NCBI RefSeq assembly: GCF_032884065.1 | Contig: NW_027062693.1 | Coordinates: 806,001 to 870,000, forward strand | DNA from: Artemia franciscana | Taxonomy: Eukaryota > Arthropoda > Branchiopoda > Anostraca > Artemiidae | DNA: 64,000 nucleotides | Direction of reading: 5' to 3' | Part shown: positions 24,677 through 36,006 of the stretch, in pieces | Numbering within the stretch: the stretch's first letter is position 1 | Layout of the letters: the number at the start of each line of letters is the position of its first letter | Made by a program: the position numbers and the translations under genes | The notes under the pieces: model-generated | What the model was told of the DNA's origin: nothing | Databases searched by the model: none | Seen by the model: the letters and a program-made list of their open reading frames with translations, nothing else

Positions 24677-27557
24677 GGAGTGGGGTACCTTGAACCAGAG
24701 GGTACCATAAGCTAGGGGCATATCACCCACTTCCTGTTGCTGAAATTCCTCCTCCCTTTTACGCAATATTGGCAACCAGTCTCTCTACATTCTGATGTAC
24801 TTTTGTTCAGTCTGGATCAGGACTCTATTTGTGATGCTAAAAAGATTGTTTTCTGCAGGTAAAGTAAAAATTTTGTTTTTCACTAGCTGTTTACTTTTCA
24901 GGGGAAAAATTTGTTAGATCCTGCTGATTATCAGATATCTAAAGAATTGATATCTTGGCTTTAAAACTGTGGTTTGTGATTTATGTTTTATTCAATATGT
25001 TTATTAACTAGCCCTTTCATAAGAATTATTATGCCATGGGGAACAATGAACCAGTGGTTGATGATGCTCCATAGCTTACTTAGTACTTTGATAAGCATAC
25101 CTTTTATTATAGGCTTATAGGCCTACCTTTTACTTAATGGCCTATAGGCCTACCTTTTACTTATAGGCCTATAAGCTTGCCTTTTACTTATTCTTCTTAA
25201 TTATCTTATTTTTAATGATTGAAAATTTGTGTCAAATTTTCAATTGTTGATTCTACAATGAGAAATCCTGCAAAAAAAGACCATTCAAGGGTTGACTTCT
25301 GCCAATGTGATGAAAAATTATGTCCTAGAAGTTGCAAAGGAGCAAAACTACTAGAAACAACTCGTTTATACTGCATAACTTATTCTACTCTCTTACAGTG
25401 CCTTAAGAAGCACAATAAAGATGAAGATTATTTTTGCCTAGACTATGGGAAAACAAACAGAATATTCACCAGAGAACAAGAAGGCTTGCTCAGCAAGTAT
25501 GTAGTAACTGCATCCAAGATGCATCAGAATATGACAAAAAGACAAACAAGGAGGCTATTTTTTGAGTATGATTCCTCCATTGGAGCAATGGTGCCCAAAA
25601 CATAGAAGGAAAACAAGCGTGCTGAAATTGACTGGATGGAAGGCTTCAAAAAACAAAACATTGAGATTTTCCTCAGAAAGCTCAAGCCTACCAGCCTAGC
25701 AAGGGCTATAAGTTTTGGTAAGCCGACTGTGATGGAGTTTTTCCATAACTTGAGATCAGTTTACCAGAAGAACATCTTTGAGCTACACAAAATTTGGAAC
25801 ATGGATGAGACCAGTGTTACAACAGTTCACATTCCTCCCAAAGTTTTTGCATGTAAGGGAGCTAAGCAGGTAGGATAGACTACCTCAGCTGAACATGAGC
25901 CTCTGGTAAGTCAGCACTGCAGTCAATGCACTCAGGACTTTCATCCCCCCTATGCTGGTGTTCCTGCAGGTTAATTTCAGGCCAATTATGCTCACTGGAG
26001 CCCCAAATGGGTTGATTGGCAGAGCAAATCCCAGTGGCTAAGCCTCTTCAGAAATACTTGTTACATTCCTGGCCCATATCAAGAAGTTCTCAGGTTGTAG
26101 CAAAAAGAAGAATATTTTGCTAGTTATGGACAACCATGACTCCCATATTTTGCTTTCTTCTCTTCAGTTTGCCAAAGACAATGGCATAGTTTTACTCACT
26201 ATCCATCCCCAAACAAGCAACAAACTTCAACCATTAGATGTTTCAGTTTTTTATTCATTCATAGCAGCTTATAACAGGACCTGCAACTGTTGGATCATAA
26301 ACAGTAATGGGAAAGTAATTGATATCCACACCAATGCTAAGTTTGTAGGAACTACTTTTCCAAGAGCATTTCAACCCATAAACATAAAGAGTGGTTTCCA
26401 GAAGACAAGGATCTGGCCTTTCAACATGCAAATGTTCTCCAAAGATTCCTTTTTGGCAGCTGACATGACAGACAGAGATGACCCTTCTTGAAGTGAGTCA
26501 GCAGCTCTTTCTGCTGATCCTTTGCAGAAAGAAGGAATTTCTGAATCATTCACCCAAGATGCTTCAATGTCCACTGAAATTTTAGTAGTGGAAGAGCTAC
26601 TCTGTTGACTCCTGAAGACTTTGACCCCATTCCAAAGCTCCTCCTAGGAAAAATGCCCCTTGGAAGGGTTGCAAGAGAGTTAAATTAATTGTGTTAACTG
26701 ATACTTCTAACAAAAATCAGCTTATGGCACACATGATTGAAAGGGAGAAAAAAATAAGCAAAATAAACAAGAAGCATCAGCAAATGTTAAAAATTTGGGA
26801 AAAGCAAATGCAGGAAGTAAGAAAATGAGCAAATCTAGTGATCCTACTGATTACCCACTTAGAGCTTTAGCAAAAGCACAAAAAGTTCTCTCTTAAATGT
26901 CCAACAGGAGTTCAGAGGAGGGGTTGAACTGGAGCATTGTGAAAGCAAAGATAGTCTTACAATGGATTTCAAAAAAGAAGGCATTGACAGCTTGCAAAAT
27001 ACTGAGACAGAGGTGGGAGACTATGTGCTTGTTGCAGTCCAAAAAAGTCACTGGTGGTGCACTTTGTTGCTGAGGTATTGCTCATTGACAGTTTGGAAAT
27101 TCAAGTGAAGTTTTGGAAGCATTTGGGCAATGAGAAATTTATTCCTATAGATGAGGTGTCATTTGTTATGAAGCCTGATGTGGTGTTTTATCTCCTCAAA
27201 CCAGTTCCTGTTGGTGGAACATCCTCCCAATCAGGAAAGTTTGCTTTTGGTATAAACCTTCATCATTTTCACTTAAATAAGATTTTTTTATGTTTTCCTA
27301 CTTTTTATAGATGAATTTTTATATCTTTATTCTTTTATGTAACTGAAATCAATCAATAAAAAGATAAATCTTACTTGTTCATCATACCCTATGGGTTGGT
27401 GCATTATTTAGTATTAACCCAAAAAACAGAAAAAAAATACTCAGAGGTGGCCCAATAAATGAGCTATCTTTTCATGTAAAAGAGTTGCAGAAAATGTCTT
27501 TGGGTTGCCTTGAAAATATAATCAAAAATGAAGTTTGGTTCAAGGTACCTGACTCTC
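24677..27557 (+). mobile_element. pogo/Tigger-like DNA transposon, copy A
   Basis: Terminal inverted repeats are visible: 'gagtggggtaccttgaacc' at 24678-24696, and its near reverse complement at 27537-27557 (in copy A the inner GGGG is mutated). Between them lies a broken transposase gene. The same element is in copy B, so it entered before the duplication. I could not see a clean TA target duplication, so the outer limits are accurate only to a few bases. A run of short units based on 'taggcctaccttttactta' lies at 25100-25190. Confidence 0.75.
25219..27264 (+). pseudogene. Tigger/jerky-like transposase, broken (copy A)
   Basis: An N-terminal helix-turn-helix-like segment (25255-25600, CENP-B/psq type) is followed by a DDE_1 catalytic core. 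The core shows 'WNMDETSV' at about 25798 (first Asp), 'LLVMDNHDSH' at about 26117 (second Asp) and 'TSNKLQPLDVSVF' at about 26212 (third Asp), then 'FQKTRIWPFN'. A C-terminal module at 27054-27260 ('FVAEVLLIDSLEIQVKFW', 'KPVPVGGTSSQSGKFAF') is also recognisable; it is found in many arthropod pogo-like transposases. Stops at 25603-25605 and 25876-25878 and several frameshifts inactivate it. The three acidic residues themselves survive. Confidence 0.8.
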
Positions 27558-27599
27558 CTCTACTCTGGGAAGGTATTGCCAAGCTTCTATATTAACCCT

Positions 27600-28770
27600 C
27601 TTCTGATTTGTAGGTATTACATATTTGTATACTTGACAGTCTATACCTACCAAAATTTTGACAGAATGACACTTTACCTTAATTTTCAGTTACTAGTTGC
27701 TTTTTCTCTAAATTTAGGCCTAGTTCAAAACTACAAATTCATTTATTTAGACTAGAATTTTAAGCTATATTAATAGGTAGTAGTTCCTCAGTTTAGGAAA
27801 TGGTAAAATTCTAATTAATTAACTTTTAGCTATCTCAGAAAGGGTTTAGGTTAGGAAAATGGAACTTTCAGGGATGAATCTACAGATTAAAGTATGTGCC
27901 AGGAAGGTATTTTGAAGGAACTACCTCTACTCCTTCTCCCTCTAGAGGCCCTGACCTTTGATGACCTTTAAAATATGTGTGTTATAAAAGTGAAACCTTG
28001 CAAAATAGATCTTATGCTTAATTGAAGTACAACAAAATTGTTTTCAGCTTCATAACTTTGCTCAATATCAATTTATAAGGTTTCAAAGATATGCAAATAC
28101 ATTTCCTAAACTTTGAAAAAAAACATTGATATGGTTCAAAATTCTATTCAAATAACAGGAATTGCATTTTCAGAGCTAAAGGCAGAGAAAAAGCAACTAG
28201 TAGGGCCTAACTGAAAATTAAGGTAAAATGTTGTTTTATCAAAATTTCAATAGGTAATAGATAGACCTGTCATGTAGACAAATTTCAGTGCCCTCTGGAG
28301 GGGGAAGGAGTAGAGGTGGGTACTTTAAAATACCTTCCTGGGACATCCTTTAGCCTTTAGACCCATCCCTGAAAGTTTCATTTTCCTAACCTAAACCCTT
28401 TCTGAGATAGCAAGAAATCAATTAACCAGAATTTTACCTAGGAAACATATTTGCAGATTTTTGAAACCTTGCAAATTGGTATTGAGCAAAGCTGTGAACC
28501 AGAAAACAGTTTTACTATGCTTCATTTAAGAAGAAGATCAATTTTAAAAGGTTTCATTTTGATAAAATATAATTTTTTGAATGTGATCAAAGATCACTAC
28601 CCACTAGAGGGAGAAGTGGAGGTAGGTATCTACTTCAAAATACCTTCCAAGAAAACAGCCTAGCCTATTCTAGTCAGTTGACCTATCCTTGAAAGTTCCA
28701 TTTTCTTAACCTACCCCCTTTCCTTGATATCAAAAAGTAGCCAAACTAGAATTTTACCACTATCGTTTCC
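27600..28770. repeat. Composite inverted repeat, copy A
   Basis: A segment at about 27800-27945 is repeated in reverse complement at about 28290-28440. Both have 'aggttaggaaaatg' or its complement, a 'tctgagatagc' block, and 'ccctctagagg'/'ccctctggagg'. A third, diverged arm lies at 28440-28765, so the region consists of alternating inverted units of roughly 300 bp. The same structure is at 60300-61290. There are no credible genes. It is probably nested MITE-like elements. Confidence 0.55.
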
Positions 28771-30399
28771 AGAGAGCTTGTTTGAAATGATTATAAAAAG
28801 TGCACAATAGAATGAAACATTGAAACTTCTGACTGGAGCCAAAATACAAAAGTAATTTAATGACTGCATAAACCTAAAAATATAACAGAGTACGAAAAAT
28901 ATACTCTAGGCTAATCAAAACATAAAATGACTGAGCATAAAATACAATGCTAGAGATTACTAATAAAATGCTAGAATCCTACAAGACTTTTAAACAAATC
29001 ATTTCTTCTTTTAAACTAGTAATCACACTTGTCGAAATCCCTAAACAAAGGGATTAGGGAAATCCTTAACTCGTTAAAATCCCTTCAAATGTTGAAAAGA
29101 AATCTGTGTTTTCAAATATAGCCGCAGTTGCTGTAGATGACTTGTTGCTATAATGGAAAACACAACACACTATTGTTATATTATAGTCAAGTTATAGTAT
29201 ATAGTTTTAGTTATAGTTAGCCCAATCATAAGGATCACAATAGTACTACCTAAAGGACGGCGTTCGTAAAGCTCGTAAAGTCGTTTGCAAAGTGTGTTTC
29301 CGTAAAGTTTTCACCGCTCATATCAGCTTTGTACTTTGAGTAAATGTCTTTAAATTTAATTGTCTTTACGTTAGGTTAGGAATTCCTTTATTAGGAATTC
29401 CTCTCATTGACGATGTTCCTATTATACATTTGGCCGTGCCGTGTCCGGTTTCTTCATTATCCTCTCTAACATCTAATAGTATCTTTTTTGGCGTCCCTTC
29501 CAAGCTGGTATTCTGGATTACGTCCGAAAGCTTATCAAAATGTGAACCACTGGGTATCGTATCACAGAATAAAATTCTGAATCTAAAACTTCGTCGATGG
29601 TCTTCTCTCCGACTTTTGCTAAAACAATGTCAGTGAACTCTTTTTTACGGTAAATTTGTATAGTCTTTATAAAGTTTCAAGAGCTGCCACATATCTATCT
29701 AGAATTTAAAAATTTTAACAAATTTGCTGCTTTGTTCTTCAAGTATCCTAACGGTAATGCTTTGTCTCACTAGGGTCCCTGTGGTGTCAAAAAAATTCAC
29801 AGTTTTTTGTTTGTCTCTTCACGTTTTGCTTGCTGCAAAACTTTAGGTAGAGTGTTTTTATTAAGAGAGATATCCTTCTTGACTCTTGTTATTGACAAAA
29901 TGATGAACACTCAACAAAGCTGTTTTTCGTGAATTGGAAGAGAATAACTTGCCATTTTTGTTTTCTTCGGCTTTTATTTGCTTTTCATTCTCTGATATTG
30001 CCGTAGATTGGCTTCTACCCAAGTTTTTTTGAATTGGTCACTCCAGAGACCAATGGAGGAAAGGAAACACAGGACGAAGAAGACAGCAAATTTCTCGATA
30101 TACTGTATTCTGAGAATTGGTATTCTTCATACCCTCCCAGATGAAAACCCATCTGTCTCATTTTTCATATTGAAGGATTAATTGGGAGGCGAAGGCGAAC
30201 AGCTTTAGGTGATTAAAACCACGTGAAATAAGGAACTTGTCGAATAGAGACCGGCTTTCTTGTTTCTGAAAACTCGTGAAAAATACTTTCAAAATCGTCA
30301 CTGTGACTTTTTGCTGCAACCCTGTCAATTGACCCCCTTGACCTCCTCTACTAATTGACCAATCACTTTGACCCCCCCCCCCCCTGTTCAGCAAAATGT
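28771..30399. other. Duplication right edge and single-copy spacer
   Basis: Similarity to copy B stops near 28975, where copy B is interrupted by a LINE. The spacer then has a direct repeat 'ttaggaattcct' at about 29374-29401. On the minus strand at about 29400-29640 there is a decayed coding-like stretch with frames such as 'VLAKVGEKTIDEVLDSEF', broken by frameshifts, that I cannot assign. A C-run lies at 30371-30384. No intact gene is seen. Confidence 0.4.
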
Positions 30400-31575
30400 A
30401 CAAAATCTTTGTAGCAAATTGGCTAAAAGCCGAAGTTCAACCCCTCCTTGATCCTCACCAGTACGGTAACAGAAAGAATACATCAACATCCCATTATCTA
30501 GTCAGTCTTTTACATTTTATTTTTTAGTATGTTGATGAGCCTGGTAAATGGCTAAACTTAATCACAATTGATTTTTAAAAGGGTGTCAATCTGATTGATC
30601 ATAACATTTTTATTTCTAAGCTTTTAATTGATTTTAGAGTGAACCCTGCTGCTGTGAAAATCATTCAGAGTTTCTTAATAAATATGTTCCAAATTTTGAA
30701 ATATAAGAAGTCTTTCTCTGAACCTGAGCCAGTTTTTATGGTGTACCTCAAAGTATCATCCTGGGTCCTATTCTTTTTCTATTTATGATTAATAATGTTG
30801 CTAATGATTGTGAAGTCCAATGGATATATGTTGATGACCTTACCCTTGGAGAAATCTGTGAAGCAAATGAATGTAGCAAAGCTCAAGTTTTACTTGATAA
30901 TGTGGAGACTAAAGCTTCCGTTTCAAATAAGGCAATAAATGACAGTAATTCTTCTATTTTAACTATTTCTTTTTTAAATTCTTCTGAACCTAATTTCCTG
31001 CCAACTATCTCGGATTCTCTTAAAGTCAGTAAGATTAAACTTTAGGGAGTTATTATAACCAGTGATTCAAAATGGGAAGCAAACACAACTAGTCTAGTAA
31101 AAAGGGGAAATGCTGGGCCGCAGATTCTCAAGCTTATGTCGAATCATAGCACCCCTCCATATCACCTCCTCTGGATATTTACATTGTTTATTCACCCAAT
31201 TCTAGAATATGCAGCCCCAGCATGGCATTTTGGACTGACGGCCGAACCAAGCACCAGGTTCAAAAGAGTTCAGAAAAGAGCTCTAATGCTCGAAGCCTGC
31301 AGAAATGTTGTATGAAGAGCTGCTGACAAAGTTTAAAATACAAACTCTGGAAAAAAAGAAGAGAAAAACTCTGCATGGATTTAGGAAGAAAATCTTTGAT
31401 CCAACTAATCCACAAAACTCTTTTCCCACCTCAATCCACAACAAAACGACTCCCGTGCAGGTTTGCAGTGCCTGTTGACAAACATCAGCCAGTGCGCTGT
31501 CCCACCAGCGGTTAGCGAAGTGTTTTTACCTAGTTTTGTAAACATGTATAACGAAAATCAGGAGGTTTGATAAGT

Positions 31576-31609
<34 letters not shown>

Positions 31610-31710
31610 CCGCTTTTTAATGTGACTATACCAAAGAAATTTGGCAGTGCCATGAAAATTTTCGTGAAAATAAAATCTTCTCCATCTATATATCTATCCA
31701 TCTAACTGTT
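30400..31710 (+). mobile_element. Jockey/CR1-like LINE fragment, decayed
   Basis: RT remnants appear in order: 'QPLLDPHQYGNRKNTS' near 30440, 'KWLNLITIDF' near 30545, a GVPQG-like block near 30740, 'IYVDDLTLGEICEANE' (catalytic Y-V-D-D) at about 30818-30870, 'TISDSLKVSKIKL' at about 31007-31045, and 'YEELLTKFKIQTLE' at about 31313. It continues through a long T-run at about 31578-31606 to 'aaaataaaatcttc' and an octamer-like tail 'tatctatccatcta' near 31690-31703. It is 5'-truncated, with many stops. It lies only in the spacer. Confidence 0.65.
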
Positions 31711-32545
31711 GAGGCATTAAGAAGTTCTTCAGTGAAATCGATTCTTAAATCTTTACATAGCTCCAACACAAAATATGATGTCGACTTTATTTCCACTAGG
31801 ACATCCCTTGCATTCAACATAAAATGTTCCCATACAGTCTTCACAAGTAATAATATAATGTATTCGAGATCTGTAAAACATGTAAAAATACCTTGTTGGG
31901 TCTTTCATCGGAAACGTCTTGCCTTAGATTGACTATATTGACATGTTAAATGTTTACCTTTTTTAGCTTTAATAAATCAAAACTTAATTAGACTATAAGG
32001 AATAAAAATGAGTACGTGTATATCTAACTATCAATCCACAGTTCTAGGTTTAATAAAGCTTATTACTCTTCTTTGGAAAAAGCTTTCTGAATTGTTGTCT
32101 ATTAATTTACTATTGAGATTTTCTTTTCCACGGAAAGAGAAAATACTAATATTTTTTCCATTTTTTTTTTAATTTGAATTCATAGTTTGGCTTGCTATTT
32201 CTATGTTTGAGAAGATTTTTCTTTGCCTTTTTCAAAATTTGAAAGGATGGTAGTTTTTTAGTTAGTTTTATATTTTCTTGAGTTGTTGTGAACAAGTAAA
32301 TTTAATACAATTCCAAAAAAAATATACCCATAACCTTTGACTACCTGGATAAAATTACAATCTCCTAATTTAGTTAGACCATAAGAAAAGAAGCATCAGT
32401 AGTAGCAGCCCTGAAAGTTTTAACTTAATGCCCTCAGTCGTTCTTGTGACATTTCTGAGATGTCTTATTGGCAACCAGCATGCACACAGTGTCTTTTGAT
32501 TTAGTTATAAAATTAAATAAAAAAAACAAGTTTTTTCAACAGAAA
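31711..32545. other. Spacer, no gene seen
   Basis: AT-rich single-copy sequence. The small frame at 31732-31932 has no recognised features. Confidence 0.4.
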
Positions 32546-33243
32546 GTAAGGAGCGACATTAAAACTTAAAACGAACAGAAATTACTTCGTATATGAAAGG
32601 GGCTGCTTCCTTATCAACGCCCCGCTCTTTACGCTAAAGTTTGACTCTTTCTCTCAACTCTTCTTTTTAAAACAGTAAAAAACGTAAAAAATTTTGATTC
32701 GTTGACTTTGGGAAAAAAATGAGCGTGGGGAGGGGGCCTAGATGCCCTCCAATTTTTTTGGTCACTTAAAAAGGGCACTAGAACTTTTCATTTCCGTTAG
32801 AATGAGCCCTGTTGCGACATTCTAGGACCACTTGGTATATACGACGACCACTGGAAAAAAAAAAACAACAACAAAAAAACAAATAAACACGCACCCGTGA
32901 TTAGTCTTCTGGCAAAAATACAAAATTCCACATTTTTGTAGATAGGAGCTAGAAACTTCTACAGTAGGGTTCTCTGATACGCTGAATCTGATGGTGTCAT
33001 TTTCGTCAAGATCCTACGACTTTTAGGGGGTGTTTCCCCCTATTTTCCCAAATAAGGCAAATTTTCTCAGGCTCGCAACTTTTGATGGGTAAGACTAAAC
33101 TTGATGAAACTTATATATTTGTAATCAGCATTAAAATGCGATTCTTTTGATGTAGCTATTGATATCAAAATTCAATTTTTTAGAGTTTTGGTTGCTATTG
33201 ATCCGGATCGCTCCTTACTACAGTTCGTTACCACGAACTGTTT
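32546..33243. repeat. Interspersed repeat with inverted ends and 3' hairpin
   Basis: The left end carries 'gtaaggagcga' (32546-32556) and the right end carries its exact reverse complement 'tcgctccttac' (33208-33218), about 670 bp apart. Just beyond is a perfect 8-bp-stem hairpin, 'cagttcgttaccacgaactg' (33221-33240). No protein is encoded. A fragment of the same family lies at about 582-650, and its interior 'cttaaaaagggcactag' (about 32766) matches the core of the tandem arrays at 1800-2710 and 37710-38650. It is probably a non-autonomous transposon. The class is undecided. Confidence 0.55.
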
Positions 33244-34642
33244 GACAAGATTTAATTTTAAAGCAAAATGGGCAAATTGCGTAACTCTGGAGAATTGATA
33301 TGTCCAATATCTCAAGAGACATATTTACTGGACCGTGTAAATATGCTGAAGAAAATGGTTATAAAAATTTTTGGACTGGATATGTTCAGAAAAATAATAA
33401 ACTTCGAGAAAGGGCTTATTGCCCTCCATTCACTTTAGCTCTTAAAGAAGGTATTGTAACTTTTAATTTCTAATCACACAAGTTCTTAAAAGTTTCGTTG
33501 TTATTGCTTTCTATGGTAGTGCTGTCCTGCCTATGCTTTTGCTAAATACGTCTTTTTAAAAACTTGCATGCATATAGTTTTATCTTTTAATTGAAAATCC
33601 CCATAATTGTTCCCTAAAAGTTTCATCTTAATACCATTGCCGCCATTAATTACAGCAGTCGCAGCAAAGGTATTAATAGTATACATACGATACCTTCTGC
33701 CTAGTTCCAAATATTTCACGGCTTCTCCTGAAAGATCCAGCTTAGTTGTTCTTGAGATATTGCCGTGTCATTTTTTTTTTGACAATCTGCGTCACCCTTT
33801 CTACTTAATACCAATAGCTTTACTAGCAACAATATTAGGAGTAAATTAGTAGTCATAGCCTTAGCTTTAATAGTAGTAGATATAGTACCACCAGAAAAGT
33901 AGTCATAGCATGAGGAGAAGCAGCGGCATTAGGATTCAAATCTTGTCTTTTGGTTAGTTCTACATCCGCCATAACAAACCCTGTAAGTTTTGACTTCACG
34001 CACCAAACTGTTCCTAAAGCATTGTTGATGTGCCATTTTGTTGATATTGACTCTTGGCTTTTATCAGTTTTCCAATATATTGATCAGTTGTAAATATATT
34101 GCCAAATTCGTCAATATATTGCTTATTTGTCAATATATTGCTTCCCCAAGCGTGAATTAGCCTGATAGAACCTCAACAGTTTGACTCTAGTTCGGCATTG
34201 TGGAGTGACAGGCATGAGAGGTATAGCATAAGTGGAAGACAGTAACAACCGTCAATCAAAGGGATAAAATTAACCTTGCACCTGATGCCCATTAAATTGG
34301 ACAATCTGTCTTGGCTTTTTCTACAATTGACCATGACTTGACTTTACCCATAACTATTCCCTTTTCAATTCAAAGTTAATTATTTCTGGATTTGTTATCC
34401 TTACAGCATAGCCACGTAGTTTATCTAGACTCGAAAGTAAAGGGCAAAGCATTGCTCAAGAAATCTGAAAAAAACTAGTACAAGTCCATATAGAATATTA
34501 CTCCATAAGGCAATAATCTTCTGCACTTGAAAAATCAAAAGACACTATCATCTTGGAATGAAACTTTTCTCGTACTACATTTTCTACTTAAGTCTTTCTA
34601 GCTCGAGCCCATCTTATAGAACTTTTGTCTCATTTTCTATTG
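33244..34642. other. Spacer before copy B
   Basis: No gene is seen. It contains a single diverged unit of the tandem-array family at about 33418-33495 and the phased palindrome cluster at 34073-34140. It runs up to the left edge of copy B. Confidence 0.4.
34073..34140. repeat. Four phased 10-bp palindromes
   Basis: 'caatatattg' (self-complementary) occurs at 34073-34082, 34112-34121 and 34131-34140, with a one-base variant 'aaatatattg' at 34092-34101. Starts are spaced 19, 20 and 19 bp, about two helical turns. The flanks are not otherwise repeated closely. This could be a cluster of protein-binding sites or a very short tandem repeat. No neighbouring gene explains it. Confidence 0.6.
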
Positions 34643-35610
34643 TTTTCCTAGAGAGGCGTGATTTCGTCAAAATTCATACCAGGAGGGGATGAGGGGGGGG
34701 GGGAAGTTAAAATATATTTTCAAAAATCAAGTGAAAATGGCCGTAAAAACTAAAAAAGCCATTTAGTTTCTTAAAGGTACTATTTAGTACTGTAAAGGTA
34801 AGTATATGCAAAAGAAAACTGATCTATATTTGAAAATGCATGATATATGTAGGTTAATCTTAGTTTTGAGAATATTTTGGAAGAAACTAAATTTCAGCTT
34901 GGGGGGCAAACTGAGGTCTGGGGGGCAAACCTTGGTCTAGGAGGAGTAGTTCCCCCTAGCCCTGCTCCATTTCAAATTACACCACTGTTTTTCTATAGTT
35001 CAAAACTTATGGTTGTTTAATAAGTTTTGACTCAAATTCTACTATAAAACTGGAATTGTACTTGAAAGCCATCTATCTTTCAATATAGTCTTCTAGGTAC
35101 ATTGTTAGTAACAAGATAAAATTATAGAATTAATCAAGTAAATGACAAATGAAAAGGATATGACTAATAAAAACTAAGTAAGCAATCATTTACCTGATAA
35201 AGTCTCGCTGTATTGTTTCTGCGTATTTTGCCTGGGTTGATTAAAAATTTAGCTTTTCTGTCCGTCGTTGGAGCAAATTTCATAATCTCGCAATATAACT
35301 TGTATTATTACCAAATAGAATGTATGAATACCAGTAGCTTCAATGGGGAGAGAGGGTATTTTTCTACAAGACTTTTATTCTGCATTTCCCCTCCCCGATT
35401 CAAGAAAATATTTCTGTGGTATAATTATTTTTGAAAAAGGGCTTGATTTTTTTTCGTGTTTTTGTTAAAGAAATTGAATAAAAAACGAACTTCCCCTCAC
35501 TGGATTAAGAAGAATACTCTTCCCTCCCCATGGCCGTGTCCAGAATCTTATTTTGTAGAGGGAGGGGCTATAAATAGGTTAGAAAAACGCATCAAAAATT
35601 TGTTTAAATG

Positions 35611-35742
<132 letters not shown>

Positions 35743-36006
35743 TTATTTAAACAACATCGTAGCTAACAGCTAATTTGCGTTGCTTCATTATGCTAAATAA
35801 CAAATTAACACAAAAAAAGAAGAAAATATCACTCGGCTTTGTTTAGCAAATCTGTAAAAAAAAAGGTACAAACGAATTTGCGTGGCGGTTCGTGCGTGAA
35901 GCTACTGGAACCAGTTTATTTTGGTGACGTGTACGGTTGTTGGGCGGTGCAGTAGGTGGTAAGATGTCTCGATGCTGGGGTTTAGAGAGAAGAAACTTCC
36001 CAAACA

